DNA of 39,017 bases, from contig JAGUWJ010000168.1 of the NCBI GenBank assembly GCA_020062425.1, positions 1 through 39,017 on the forward strand, given 5' to 3'. Shown in pieces: positions 16,595 through 26,675 of this stretch; the stretch's first letter is position 1; the number at the start of each line of letters is the position of its first letter. Position numbers and translations under genes: made by a program. Below the pieces are notes generated by a model that saw nothing but the letters and a program-made list of their open reading frames with translations, made no database searches and had not been told where the DNA came from. Source of the stretch: Actinomycetota bacterium (lineage in GTDB: Bacteria > Actinomycetota > Geothermincolia > Fen-727 > Anoxymicrobiaceae).

Positions 16595-17068
16595 ATGACT
16601 GCGGCTGAAAAGGCGAAGAGGAGGAGCAAGAAGCTCTGTAAACCAAAAAGAAAACCCGGGCCGGAGCCGCGCGCGAAGCGGCTCACCTTCGGATTCCTCA
16701 TGCTGGTCCTGTTCATCCTCGGTTGCATCGGCGTATTCATGGTGGCAATGCACCAGAGCGCGGTCGGGCGCGATATTGAGACCAGGCGAATCGAGCAGGA
16801 GATCGCCTCGGAGAAGACCAAGCAGAAGAGCATGCGGGTCGAGCTTGCACGACTGAGATCACCCGGGCGCGTCGCCAGGGTGGCCCAGGAGGAACTGGAC
16901 TTCCAGGAACCGTGCACCGTTATCTACCTTAGGTATTCGAGCACTTCAGACGGCGGCGTCGCTTCTATCAAGACCCATGCCGCGCGTGACAAGGAGTCAC
17001 CGGAGCAGGGCGAGAAGAATCAAACGTCCGCGGAGAAGGAAAGCGCAAGCGAGCTGACTCGAAGATAG
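16595..17068 (+). CDS. ftsL: FtsL-like cell division protein (short bitopic, coiled coil)
   Basis: Basic cytoplasmic N-terminus, one TM (LTFGFLMLVLFILGCIGVFMVAM), coiled coil, position between rsmH and ftsI. Confidence 0.75.
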   Translation: MTAAEKAKRRSKKLCKPKRKPGPEPRAKRLTFGFLMLVLFILGCIGVFMVAMHQSAVGRDIETRRIEQEIASEKTKQKSMRVELARLRSPGRVARVAQEELDFQEPCTVIYLRYSSTSDGGVASIKTHAARDKESPEQGEKNQTSAEKESASELTRR

Positions 17069-18790
17069 GTGAGACCGGTGGCCCAGAGAGAAGGCAGGGA
17101 CAGGAGGATAGCCCTCGTCAGCTTTCTCTTGTTCATGGGGCTTGTTGTTGTAGCAGGCAAGCTATTTGTCATCCAGGGTCTGGAGGCCGGACGCTACCGG
17201 AAGCTCGCCGAAGAGCAGCGGGATACGATCATCACGGTTACGCCCAGGCGGGGCACCGTACTCGACCGCGAAGGCGAGATAATCGCCATCAGCGAAGACG
17301 CGACGACCATATACGCCACGCCCTACCAGGTAAAAGACAAGCCTGGTACCGCGCTTAAGATAGCCACCGTCCTGAACTCCGACGAGGACGAAATACTCGA
17401 CAGACTGGAACAGCCTACAGGTTTTGTCTATTTAATGCGTAAGGTCGACAAGACGGTCGCGCAGAAGCTCAAAGAGGAAGACCTCGAGGGCATCGGCTAC
17501 ATAGAGGAAAGCAAGCGTTTCTACCCGCTCGGCAGCCTATTCTCACAGGTGATCGGCGTGGTGGATGTCGACAATAAAGGCTCTTCTGGCCTGGAGTTCC
17601 ACTACGAGGACATCCTGGGAGGGAAAGGTGGGGAGATACTCCTCGAGCGAGACGCCGCCGGAAACCCGATCCCCGGTAGCGAGAAGAAGAGGCTCGAGGC
17701 TGTTGACGGCGTGGACCTGCGGATGACCCTCGACAAGGATATCCAGGCAAGGCTCGAGGAGTCGCTGGAGAGCGGTTTCGAGCGATACGGGGCCAGGGCG
17801 GGCACGGGGATCGTCATGGACTGTAATACCGGCGCAGTGCTGGCGATGGCGACCTATCCCACTTTCGATCCGAACAAGCGGGAGGACCTCGACCCTGAGG
17901 AAATGCGCAGTCGCGCCGTGACCGACATCTACGAACCCGGGTCGGTGATGAAGGTCCTGACGGCTGCGGCCGCACTGGAGCAGGGAGTTGTCAACAGTGG
18001 TACAGTGCTGAACGTACCGTCCGAGCTGAATGTCGCGGACAAGGTCTTCAAGGAAGCGGAGCCCATGCCCTCCCGACAGCTCACGTTTTCTCAAGTCATC
18101 AGTCAGTCGTCTAACGTAGGGACCATACAGGTGGCGATGGAGCTGGGTCCGGTCCAGCTATCCTCGTACCAGGACCTCCTTGGACTGGGGCGCCCGACGG
18201 GCATAGACTTCCCGGGGGAAGTAGCCGGCCTGGTACCTCCCTACAGCGAGTGGTCAGGCACGAGCGCGGCCACCATGAGCATCGGGCAGGGGATTTCCGT
18301 GACGCCTATGCAGATAGCATGTGTTGTTGCGTGCATCGCGAATGGTGGAAGAAAGGTAGCTCCACATCTGCTGCAGTCGAAGATCGAGGACAGGGGATCG
18401 GTTGACATGGGTCTGGGGGGGCTGGGTGAAAGAGTACTTTCCGAGGCGACTTGCAGGGAGCTAACAGGGATACTCGAAAAAGTTGTGTCACCAGGCAACA
18501 CGGGAGTCAAAGCGGCAGTCGACTACTACAGGGTCGCAGGAAAGACCGGAACCGCGGCCAAGCCTCTAAAGGGGGGCCGGGGTTACGGCGGTGGCTACAT
18601 GGCGACCTTCGCAGGATTTGCTCCCGCGGAGGACCCCCGACTGGTATGCCTGATAGTCTTTGACGATCCCTCACCGATATGGGGTGGAGACACCGCCGCG
18701 CCTGTATTCAGCGAGGTCATGGGATTCAGCCTGCAGCACCTAAAAATAGACCCGAGCTTCGAACCAACATCCGCCGGCGAGGAAGACTGA
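17069..18790 (+). CDS. ftsI: Peptidoglycan transpeptidase FtsI / class B PBP
   Basis: RRGTVLDREGEIIA, SxxK in EPGSVMKVL, SSN in SQSSNVGTIQ, KTGT in VAGKTGTAAKP. Confidence 0.95.
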   Translation: MRPVAQREGRDRRIALVSFLLFMGLVVVAGKLFVIQGLEAGRYRKLAEEQRDTIITVTPRRGTVLDREGEIIAISEDATTIYATPYQVKDKPGTALKIATVLNSDEDEILDRLEQPTGFVYLMRKVDKTVAQKLKEEDLEGIGYIEESKRFYPLGSLFSQVIGVVDVDNKGSSGLEFHYEDILGGKGGEILLERDAAGNPIPGSEKKRLEAVDGVDLRMTLDKDIQARLEESLESGFERYGARAGTGIVMDCNTGAVLAMATYPTFDPNKREDLDPEEMRSRAVTDIYEPGSVMKVLTAAAALEQGVVNSGTVLNVPSELNVADKVFKEAEPMPSRQLTFSQVISQSSNVGTIQVAMELGPVQLSSYQDLLGLGRPTGIDFPGEVAGLVPPYSEWSGTSAATMSIGQGISVTPMQIACVVACIANGGRKVAPHLLQSKIEDRGSVDMGLGGLGERVLSEATCRELTGILEKVVSPGNTGVKAAVDYYRVAGKTGTAAKPLKGGRGYGGGYMATFAGFAPAEDPRLVCLIVFDDPSPIWGGDTAAPVFSEVMGFSLQHLKIDPSFEPTSAGEED

Positions 18791-18933
18791 GATGATAGAG
18801 ACGGTAAGAATAGCTGGAACGCTCATCAAATGCAGCTTCAGCAAGCGGGAGAGGGGTTACTTGACTTCGAAGCACATGCGGTCAAAGAGGACACGTGGGA
18901 TAGAGGACGGCGAACGGAGGGGCGACGAGGAAC

Positions 18934-20418
18934 ATGCGAGTGGAAGATCTGCTGGAAGGCGTTGAGGCACGGTTGCTTCAGGGGGCGCCCGAAAAGGTGA
19001 CGGGCGTCTCCTACGACAGCCGGACGGTGGAGCCTGGAGAGGCTTTTTTCTGTATTAAAGGGCTGATCACCGATGGTCATCTGCACACGGGCCAGGCAGT
19101 CGAGAAGGGAGCATCCCTGCTTGTTGTCGAACGTATGCCCGATGACGAACTGCCGCCTGAAACGGCGGTCGTTAAGGTTCCAGATACACGGGCCGCGCTT
19201 GCGCGTGGTTCGGCGAACTTCTTCGGACGGCCTTCAAGCGAGCTGAAGCTCGTCGGAGTGACCGGCACCAACGGAAAGACCACTACCACTTTCCTGGTGG
19301 AGAACATATTCAAGAAGGCCGAAAAGGTCACCGGGCTCATCGGCACCGTCGAGAACCACATCGGCGACCGCGTCGAGCCGGTCACCAGGACCACGCCAGA
19401 ATCGATGGACCTTCAACGCCTGCTCAGAAGGATGGTCGACAGCGGGGTAGAGATCGCGGTCATGGAGGTCTCTTCACATGCCCTTGAGCTCCACAGGGTA
19501 GACGCATGTGATTTCGACGTGGTCGTTTTTACTAACCTCACGCAGGACCATCTGGACTTCCACATCTCGCTCGAAGAATACTTCGGCGCCAAGAGGAGGT
19601 TGTTCGAGGGCGGCGAGTTCGGAGAGGACAGGATAGCGCTGATAAACATCGATGACGGGTTCGGTCGCCGGTTGCTCGAAGAGACCCAGCTGCCCACGCG
19701 CAGTTACGGGTTGGACCCTGGAGCCAAGGTACGGGCGTCGGACATCGAGGTATCTTCCGAAGGGAACCGTTTCAAACTCGATCTGTACGGTGAGGAGATG
19801 CCGGTGTCGACCCGCCTACAGGGGAGGTTCAACGTTTACAACTGCGTGAGCGCGGCAGGCGCCGCTTACGAGCTTGATGCCGGATCGAGCAGCATACTGT
19901 CAGGCCTCGAGTCTCTGCACGGGGTACCGGGCAGGTTCGAGAACATCGATTGCGGACAATCGTTCACGGTGATAGTGGATTACGCCCACACGCCGGACGG
20001 GGTGAGGAGCCTTCTCGAAGCGTGCCGGGAGGTATCGGGCGGGCGGGTGATGATCGTGGTCGGTTGCGGTGGGGACAGGGACCGCTCCAAGCGCCCTCTG
20101 ATGGGCGCTGCGGCCGCCGAGATCTCCGACAGGTGCATATTCACTTCGGATAATCCGCGAGGTGAGGACCCCGGTTCCATAATAGAGATGATACTCGAGG
20201 GAGTGCGGGGGAGGTTCCCGCCTGAAAAGTACATGGTGGAGGTCGACCGCAGGGAAGCCATCCGGAAAGCGTTCTCGCTGGCGGAACCGGGAGACCTTGT
20301 CGTGATTGCAGGAAAAGGCCATGAGAGCGGCCAAATCTTTGCAGACGGAGTGATACCGTTCGACGACCGGCAGGTGGCGCGTGAGTGCCTGAAAGAGGTG
20401 CCAGGTGCTGTCTGTTAG
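18934..20418 (+). CDS. murE: UDP-MurNAc-L-Ala-D-Glu:meso-DAP ligase
   Basis: GVTGTNGKTTTTFLVENI, and FTSDNPRGEDP (DNPR motif associated with meso-DAP specificity). Confidence 0.95.
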   Translation: MRVEDLLEGVEARLLQGAPEKVTGVSYDSRTVEPGEAFFCIKGLITDGHLHTGQAVEKGASLLVVERMPDDELPPETAVVKVPDTRAALARGSANFFGRPSSELKLVGVTGTNGKTTTTFLVENIFKKAEKVTGLIGTVENHIGDRVEPVTRTTPESMDLQRLLRRMVDSGVEIAVMEVSSHALELHRVDACDFDVVVFTNLTQDHLDFHISLEEYFGAKRRLFEGGEFGEDRIALINIDDGFGRRLLEETQLPTRSYGLDPGAKVRASDIEVSSEGNRFKLDLYGEEMPVSTRLQGRFNVYNCVSAAGAAYELDAGSSSILSGLESLHGVPGRFENIDCGQSFTVIVDYAHTPDGVRSLLEACREVSGGRVMIVVGCGGDRDRSKRPLMGAAAAEISDRCIFTSDNPRGEDPGSIIEMILEGVRGRFPPEKYMVEVDRREAIRKAFSLAEPGDLVVIAGKGHESGQIFADGVIPFDDRQVARECLKEVPGAVC

Positions 20419-21835
20419 TCTCGAGGAAGTGGCCGGGGCGACCGGAGGCACTCTCAGCAGTGGCGGGGGGTCCCGAGTGAAGCGTGTCTCCACTGACACG
20501 CGCACTCTTAAGAAGGGCTCTTTGTTCTTCGCACTCAAAGGTGAAAGTTTCGATGGACACGCTTTCCTTATGGAGGCCGCCCGTTCAGGCGCAGGAGCGG
20601 CAGTGGTGTCGGCTAGAAGCCGGTACCTGCCTGAGTTCACGCGTGAAATTCCCGGTTTCCCTCTGATCAAGGTACATGACACCACCAGGGCACTGGGAGA
20701 CCTGGCGTGTTTCGTACGCAAGGGATTGGACGCCAAGGTGGTGGGCATCACTGGAACCACTGGAAAGACCTGCACCAAGGATTTCCTGGTCGCGATACTC
20801 TCGAGATTGATGCGCGTGGTCCACTCCCCGGGGAATTATAACAACGAGATAGGTCTTCCCCTTACGATCTTCGACGCGGATGAAAAGGACCAGGCGATTG
20901 TGCTGGAGATGGGGGCGCGGCGGCCGGGCGATATCAGAAGACTCGCCGGCATAGCCGAGCCCGGGTTCGGGATCATCACCAATGTCGGTCCGGGTCACCT
21001 GGAGCTGTTCAAGACCGAGGAGAAAGTGGCCCGCACCAAGGCTGAGCTGGCGGAATCCATCTCTGATGGTGGAGTCCTGGTGCTGAATGCAGACGACCCC
21101 CGTTCCGATTGGATTGCTTCGCGGACGAGCGCAAGAGTGTTGCGCTTCGGGCTCCGGGCCGACGCGGAGTACCGCGCCGCTGACATTGTTACCGACGGCC
21201 TGGCAAGGCCATCGTTCAGGTTGAAAGGCCCCGGCCTCGGGGTTGACGTGATTCTGAGGGAGTCGGGACGTCTACAGGTGCCGAACGCCCTAGCCGCGGC
21301 GGCCTGCGCGCACGCTATGGGCGCAGGCCCGGCGGAGATACAAGAGTGCCTGGGCAGGGCGTCGCTGAGTCCCTGGCGCATGGAAGTGAAGAAGGCGCCG
21401 GACGGATATGTGGTGATAAACGACACGTACAATGCGAATCCTCTCTCGATGCGGAGCGCCCTGGCCACGCTTGCCGAGTTCGGACCCGGGAGTCGTACCG
21501 TTGCTGTCCTGGGTGGCATGGCTGAGCTGGGCGCAAACAGCAGGGAGTTCCACAAGCAGGTCGGCGCATGTGCCGCTGAAGTCGACATCGACATACTGGT
21601 CACAGTCGGCAGGCAGGCAAGGAGTTACGCCACTGCGGCACTGGTGGAGGGGATGCCCAGGGGCAGCGTGTTCAGGTGCGGTGACATATCGGAAGCGGAA
21701 ATGCGACTCGGTGAGGTACTCGAACCGGGGGACGCGGTACTTTTGAAGGCTTCCAGGGTCGCGCGTCTGGAGGTGCTCGCGGCCAGGCTGCTGGATAAGG
21801 GATTCATCGAAGACAGGGTGGTAGAAATTGTATAG
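20405..21835 (+). CDS. murF: UDP-MurNAc-tripeptide:D-Ala-D-Ala ligase
   Basis: GITGTTGKTCTKDFL, NYNNEIGLPLTIF, VINDTYNANPLSM, VLGGMAELG. Confidence 0.95.
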   Translation: MLSVSLEEVAGATGGTLSSGGGSRVKRVSTDTRTLKKGSLFFALKGESFDGHAFLMEAARSGAGAAVVSARSRYLPEFTREIPGFPLIKVHDTTRALGDLACFVRKGLDAKVVGITGTTGKTCTKDFLVAILSRLMRVVHSPGNYNNEIGLPLTIFDADEKDQAIVLEMGARRPGDIRRLAGIAEPGFGIITNVGPGHLELFKTEEKVARTKAELAESISDGGVLVLNADDPRSDWIASRTSARVLRFGLRADAEYRAADIVTDGLARPSFRLKGPGLGVDVILRESGRLQVPNALAAAACAHAMGAGPAEIQECLGRASLSPWRMEVKKAPDGYVVINDTYNANPLSMRSALATLAEFGPGSRTVAVLGGMAELGANSREFHKQVGACAAEVDIDILVTVGRQARSYATAALVEGMPRGSVFRCGDISEAEMRLGEVLEPGDAVLLKASRVARLEVLAARLLDKGFIEDRVVEIV

Positions 21836-22874
21836 GGTCCTGGCCTCAGCGTTCATATCGGGCATGCTGTGCCTTCTGCTCACTCCGGTGCTGATACGCC
21901 TGCTGCGGAAGCGCGAGATCGGTCAGGTCATAAGGGAAGACGGGCCGCAAGCGCATTTCGTCAAAAAGGGCACGCCCACCATGGGTGGGCTGCTGATAGT
22001 GCTGGGGACTGTTGTTTCTTACCTTATACTTTCAGCCAGAACCCCGGAAGGCCTTATAGTCGTCGGGACCATGGTGCTCTGCGGCCTGCTCGGCTTTACC
22101 GACGATTATATCCAGATAAGGAAGAGGCGTTCTCTGGGACTGAAGCCCTCAGTGAAGTTCGCGGGGGAGATGGTGATAGCCATCGCCTTCGCGATGCTTG
22201 CCACGCGGTTTCACTCCACGGGTTACCCGCCTCTCCCGGCTGACCTGAGCTTCGTCGGGAGCACGCTGTTTCCGCTGGGCTGGTTCTTTTTCATCTGGGT
22301 CTTCATAATGGTCACCGCTTCGACCAACGCGGTCAATCTTACTGATGGACTTGACGGACTCGCTTCGGGCTCGATGATAATGGTGATGGCCGCGTACCTG
22401 CTCATCGCGTTCACGATGTTCAGGCATCCCATAACCGAGCATCCGAACTTCTATGATTTCTCCGGGCTGCCCGCTCTGGACATAGCGATAATCTGCGGGG
22501 CGGTCCTGGGAGCATGCGTAGGATTCCTGTGGTGGAACGCCGCTCCCGCCCAGATATTCATGGGGGACACCGGCTCACTGGCGCTGGGTGGAGTGCTGGC
22601 GGCCATTGCCATCATGACCAGAACCCAGCTTCTCCTGCTGCTGCTGGGCGGCTTGTTCGTGATAGAGGCACTTTCCGTGGTTATCCAGGTAGGTGTCTTC
22701 AAGCTGACAAAAGGAAAACGGGTATTCCGCATGGCGCCCATACATCATCATTTCGAGCTGATGGGATGGTCAGAGTTCACGGTCATGGTCCGTCTCTGGA
22801 TCATCAGCGGCTTCTGTGTGATGGCGGGATTCGCCGTGTTCTACGTTGATTTCGTGACGAGGGTCCCCAAGTGA
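21828..22874 (+). CDS. mraY: Phospho-MurNAc-pentapeptide transferase
   Basis: KKGTPTMGGLLIVLG, GFTDDYIQIRKRRSLGL, NAVNLTDGLDGLA, MGDTGSLALGG, MAPIHHHFELMGW. Confidence 0.97.
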   Translation: MYRVLASAFISGMLCLLLTPVLIRLLRKREIGQVIREDGPQAHFVKKGTPTMGGLLIVLGTVVSYLILSARTPEGLIVVGTMVLCGLLGFTDDYIQIRKRRSLGLKPSVKFAGEMVIAIAFAMLATRFHSTGYPPLPADLSFVGSTLFPLGWFFFIWVFIMVTASTNAVNLTDGLDGLASGSMIMVMAAYLLIAFTMFRHPITEHPNFYDFSGLPALDIAIICGAVLGACVGFLWWNAAPAQIFMGDTGSLALGGVLAAIAIMTRTQLLLLLLGGLFVIEALSVVIQVGVFKLTKGKRVFRMAPIHHHFELMGWSEFTVMVRLWIISGFCVMAGFAVFYVDFVTRVPK

Positions 22875-24286
22875 TAGACCTCGAAGGATTGAAGGTGCTG
22901 GTCGTAGGACTGGGCGCGAGCGGCGAAGCCGCGGCCCGTGCCGCCACCGGCCTTGGAGCCGGCGTCACCGTCGTGGACAGCTCGGCTTCTCCGCTCAAAG
23001 CGGAATCTGCCCAGGAGATGAAGTCGCTCGGAGTGAATGTGCTGCTGGGGGTGGACATACCAGAGGACATGGGCCTGTTCGACCTGGTGGTTGCGAGCCC
23101 CGGAGTGCCTGACCGGTCAGGGGTCCTGACCGAAGCCAGGGCGAGAGGACGGAAGGTCATCAGCGAGCTGGAGCTCGGCTACAGGTTGCTGGACGGTCAC
23201 ACTTTCCTGGCCGTGACCGGGACCAACGGTAAGACGACGACGACCAGCCTGCTTGGGAAGATGCTGACCGACGCTGGAGTGAGAGCCGTAACGTGCGGAA
23301 ATATCGGAGATCCCGTGGTGGGACTGTACGGGAGAGTAAGCCCCGATGCAGTGCTGGTCGCGGAGGTCTCCAGCTTTCAGCTTCAGAACATAGAGGAGTT
23401 CAGGCCGCGCGTGGGGGTCGTGCTCAACGTGGCGCCAGATCATTTCGACTGGCACAGGGACATGAATGAATACATTTCCGCCAAGGCGCGAATGGTTGAG
23501 AACATGGAAGGCGAAGACAGCCTGGCGTACAACCTGCAGGATCGTGCCTGCGTGGACATCGCCGGCAAAGCGTCGTGCCGCCTCCTGGGGTTCGGCTTGA
23601 CCAGGCAGGAAGGCAGCGCCGTCTGGCTGGACGGGAATTGGATGATCTCCGGAGGCGCGCTTCCCGGGGCGCGGGTGCTCGACGTATCGAAACTCAAGGT
23701 GAAAGGCGCGCACAACGTCCTGAACGTCATGGCGGCAGTGGCTGCAAGCCTGGCGCTGGGAATTGACCCCGCCGAGGCAGGAGCTTCCGCCTGCCGCTTC
23801 GAAGGACTCGAGCACAGGCTCGAGTACGTGGACGATATAGCCGGTGTCAGTTATTTCAACGACTCCAAGGCGACAAATCCGCACGCTGCTCTTAATGCCA
23901 TAAGGACCTTCCACGAGCCACTTGTGGTTATCATGGGTGGAAGGAACAAGGGTCTGGAATTCACCGATCTGGCTCGCGAGGCTTGCGCCCTCCTGGAAAA
24001 AGGTGAGATGAAAGGCATAGTGCTGGTGGGGGAGAGCTCGCCGGAGATAAGGGCAGCGCTCGAAGAGCAGTGCGGTGGCTTCGGAACCGGGCAGATTGTT
24101 GAGGCGTGTGACCTCGAGGACGCCTTGAACAAAGCTCACGTACTTGCGGGAGGTGAGGGTACTGTCCTCTATACCCCTGCGTGCGCCTCGTTCGATATGT
24201 TCCGAGATTACGCGGAACGGGGAAGGGCTTTCAAGGAATCCGTGAGACGGTTCAAAGGAAGTGTCTGCGATGCCGGCCGCGGGTAG
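22871..24286 (+). CDS. murD: UDP-MurNAc-L-Ala:D-Glu ligase
   Basis: VTGTNGKTTTTSLLG, VAEVSSFQLQNI, NVAPDHFDWH, YFNDSKATNPHAA, GGRNKGLEF. Confidence 0.96.
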   Translation: MIDLEGLKVLVVGLGASGEAAARAATGLGAGVTVVDSSASPLKAESAQEMKSLGVNVLLGVDIPEDMGLFDLVVASPGVPDRSGVLTEARARGRKVISELELGYRLLDGHTFLAVTGTNGKTTTTSLLGKMLTDAGVRAVTCGNIGDPVVGLYGRVSPDAVLVAEVSSFQLQNIEEFRPRVGVVLNVAPDHFDWHRDMNEYISAKARMVENMEGEDSLAYNLQDRACVDIAGKASCRLLGFGLTRQEGSAVWLDGNWMISGGALPGARVLDVSKLKVKGAHNVLNVMAAVAASLALGIDPAEAGASACRFEGLEHRLEYVDDIAGVSYFNDSKATNPHAALNAIRTFHEPLVVIMGGRNKGLEFTDLAREACALLEKGEMKGIVLVGESSPEIRAALEEQCGGFGTGQIVEACDLEDALNKAHVLAGGEGTVLYTPACASFDMFRDYAERGRAFKESVRRFKGSVCDAGRG

Positions 24287-25526
24287 CCCGGCGAGACGAG
24301 AGCACCCTGAGCCGCAGGGTGCTCCACGTCGGCATAGAACCCCTGCGGGGACCCCGCCTGCAAGGTCTGCCCGCCGGCCGGCAAGGAAGCCGTCAGGAAA
24401 GACCAACCCTTCCACGAAAGTGATGCTGAACGTCGAGCCGGCCTACTTCGTCCTGCTGCCTACCGCTGCACTGCTTCTGCTCGGACTGGTGATGGTGTTC
24501 TCGGCCGGTTCGATCATCGGCATGGACCAGAACATCGGAGGATACAGGTACTTCCTGCAGCAGCTGACCTGGGCGGCCATCGGGCTTGGCCTCATGGTGT
24601 TCTTCTGGAAGTTCGATTACCACAAGCTCGGAAAGGTGAGCTGGTCCGGGGTCCTCATATCACTGGTGCTGCTGGTGATGGTGCTCTTCTCAGGCCGCTC
24701 CGCATACGGCTCTAAGCGGTGGCTGGACTTCGGGCCTGTGAACATCCAGCCGACGGAGATAGCAAAGTTTACACTGGTCATCTTCGCTGCTTACGTACTC
24801 GTAATGAAGGGCGACCGGCTCAAGCAGTTCTTCCACCTGCTGGTTCCGGTTGTGGCGCTCACACTGGTGGAGGCCGCGCTCATACTCAGGCAGCCTGACC
24901 TGGGCAGCGCACTGGTGATGTGTTTCTCCATAATGGTTCTCTTGATAGTTGCAAAGACGAAGGGTACGCATCTCGTGGCGATTGCGCTGGCAGGCATGAC
25001 CGCTGCCGTTCTTTTCGCGGTAACGGCCCCCTACCGATTACAGAGGATACTGGCGTTCCTAAATCCATGGAGCGACCCGCGCGGTGCCGGTTACCAGGTC
25101 ATCCAGTCGTATGTCGCGCTGGGCTCGGGAAGCATAAAGGGTCTCGGCCTGGGGATGAGCAGGCAGAAGTTCCTCTACCTGCCCAACGCGCATACCGACT
25201 TCATCTTCGCAATAATTGGCGAGGAACTGGGTTTGATCGGCACCATGGTGGTGCTGTTCCTGCTCGGCATCCTGGCCTACGGCGGAATGAGGATCGCCAG
25301 GATGGCGCCGGACGACCTGGGACGGCTGCTGGCGGCTGGGATAACCGGCCTCATAGTGATCCAGGCACTGGTCAATATCGGTGGAGTCACCGGCCTTCTG
25401 CCTATTACCGGTGTTCCGCTACCGCTTGTCAGCTCTGGAGGCTCGAGCCTGGTAGTGTGCATGGGCTGTATCGGTGTCCTGTTGAACATAGCCGCTCAGG
25501 GTAACCGCCGGGAGGTCTCGAAATAG
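24261..25526 (+). CDS. ftsW: Lipid II polymerase/flippase family FtsW (SEDS)
   Basis: GLVMVFSAGS, LDFGPVNIQPTEIAKFTLV, RQPDLGSALVM, AHTDFIFAIIGEELGLIG, PITGVPLPLVSSGGSS. GTG 24261 gives a 54-aa Pro/Arg-rich extension; ATG 24423 is the alternative start. Confidence 0.95.
   Translation: MSAMPAAGSPARREHPEPQGAPRRHRTPAGTPPARSARRPARKPSGKTNPSTKVMLNVEPAYFVLLPTAALLLLGLVMVFSAGSIIGMDQNIGGYRYFLQQLTWAAIGLGLMVFFWKFDYHKLGKVSWSGVLISLVLLVMVLFSGRSAYGSKRWLDFGPVNIQPTEIAKFTLVIFAAYVLVMKGDRLKQFFHLLVPVVALTLVEAALILRQPDLGSALVMCFSIMVLLIVAKTKGTHLVAIALAGMTAAVLFAVTAPYRLQRILAFLNPWSDPRGAGYQVIQSYVALGSGSIKGLGLGMSRQKFLYLPNAHTDFIFAIIGEELGLIGTMVVLFLLGILAYGGMRIARMAPDDLGRLLAAGITGLIVIQALVNIGGVTGLLPITGVPLPLVSSGGSSLVVCMGCIGVLLNIAAQGNRREVSK
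24295..24330 (+). repeat. Strong hairpin within/leading ftsW 5' region
   Basis: GACG-a-GAGCACCCTG-AGCCG-CAGGGTGCTC-ca-CGTC, perfect 10-bp stem at 24300-24324; followed by GCGGGG-A-CCCCGC at 24345-24357. Confidence 0.8.
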
Positions 25527-26656
25527 ACTTCGTCGTAACAGGCGGCGGGACGGGCGGTCACGTCTATCCCGCCGTCGCTCTGGGAAAATATCTCGAGGAC
25601 AGGTCCGGCGCCACGGTCCTGTTCATGGGTTCGAACTCGGGGATCGAGGCCGCCGAGGCTGAGAAGGCAGGCTTGCGCTTTGTCGGCCTTGAGCTTATGG
25701 GAGTAGCCGGAAGGCGGCCGCTGGAGACGGCACGCTCGCTCTACATGTTCAAAACTGCGCTGCTCAGGTGCAGGAAACTCTTCAAAGAAGAGCGACCTGA
25801 GGTCATTATCGGCACCGGAGGTTATGCCGCGGCACCGGCGTGCTTCGCCGCTGCCATGTGCGGCGTTCCGCTGGTGCTGCACGAGATGAACTACTTCCCG
25901 GGGCTGGTGACGCGATCGCTCAGCAGAAGGGCGGATATCGTGTCGACCGCGTACTCGGGAACGGCGGCTTACCTGAGCAAGAGGGCCCACGTTGCTCTCA
26001 CCGGTGTGCCGGTGCGAGAGGAAATTGCCGGATTGCGTGACAAGACGGTACATGAAAGCGCTCGCGAGGCCGCCCTGGCCTATTTCGGCCTGGCGGATGG
26101 AAAAAGGACACTTCTGGTCTTCGGAGGCAGCCAGGGTGCGAGAGCGCTCAACCAGGCGGTGAGCAGGATGAAGGATTACATAGCTGCGGTCCCTGGAGTC
26201 CAGGTCCTGCACGTAACCGGGAGTCGCAGACCCGAGGAGAGGGAAAGTGGCGAGAGTGGAGACCGGGGCGGCGGGGGGAGTTACGTCGCATGGGAGTACT
26301 GCCACAGAATGGACCTGGCCTACGCCGCTGCCGACCTCGCGCTCTGTAGGGCCGGAGCGGGTACGCTGGCGGAACTGAAGGCAGCAGTAGTCCCTGCGGT
26401 CATAGTTCCTTACCCTTACGCCACACGCGGACATCAGGAGATGAATGCGGCCGAGTTCGAGAAACAGGGAGCGGCGAAAGTGGTGCTGCAGGAGGGAGAT
26501 TCCGCCGTGAACGCCGTCCGGGAAGCGCTGAGTTTGCTCGATTCGCACGATGAGCTGGAGTCGATGCGCGAATCGATGCGTGCCATGCCGGGCGCGAACG
26601 GCTCAGAAGGTATAGCGGCTCTGGTGGAAGAATTGAGAACAAGGACCAGGCACTGA
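25523..26656 (+). CDS. murG: UDP-GlcNAc:lipid I GlcNAc transferase; apparent ATA start
   Basis: IDFVVTGGGTGGHVYPAVALGKYLE...; ORF-track start 25625 lies after the GGGTGGH motif. SD GGGAGGT at 25510-25516, ATA at 25523, upstream in-frame TAA 25502-25504. Confidence 0.9.
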   Translation: MDFVVTGGGTGGHVYPAVALGKYLEDRSGATVLFMGSNSGIEAAEAEKAGLRFVGLELMGVAGRRPLETARSLYMFKTALLRCRKLFKEERPEVIIGTGGYAAAPACFAAAMCGVPLVLHEMNYFPGLVTRSLSRRADIVSTAYSGTAAYLSKRAHVALTGVPVREEIAGLRDKTVHESAREAALAYFGLADGKRTLLVFGGSQGARALNQAVSRMKDYIAAVPGVQVLHVTGSRRPEERESGESGDRGGGGSYVAWEYCHRMDLAYAAADLALCRAGAGTLAELKAAVVPAVIVPYPYATRGHQEMNAAEFEKQGAAKVVLQEGDSAVNAVREALSLLDSHDELESMRESMRAMPGANGSEGIAALVEELRTRTRH

Positions 26657-26675
26657 CACTACGGGGGCTGATAGT

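Noticed and set aside
18792-18965. 57-aa ORF MIETVRIAGTLIKCSFSKRERGYLTSKHMRSK... between ftsI and murE
   Set aside because: Overlaps the murE start in another frame, weak RBS, no recognisable pattern; could be real but unsupported without conservation data.
23117-24415. 432-aa minus-strand ORF
   Set aside because: Antisense to murD, which has unambiguous motifs; no recognisable domain or RBS.
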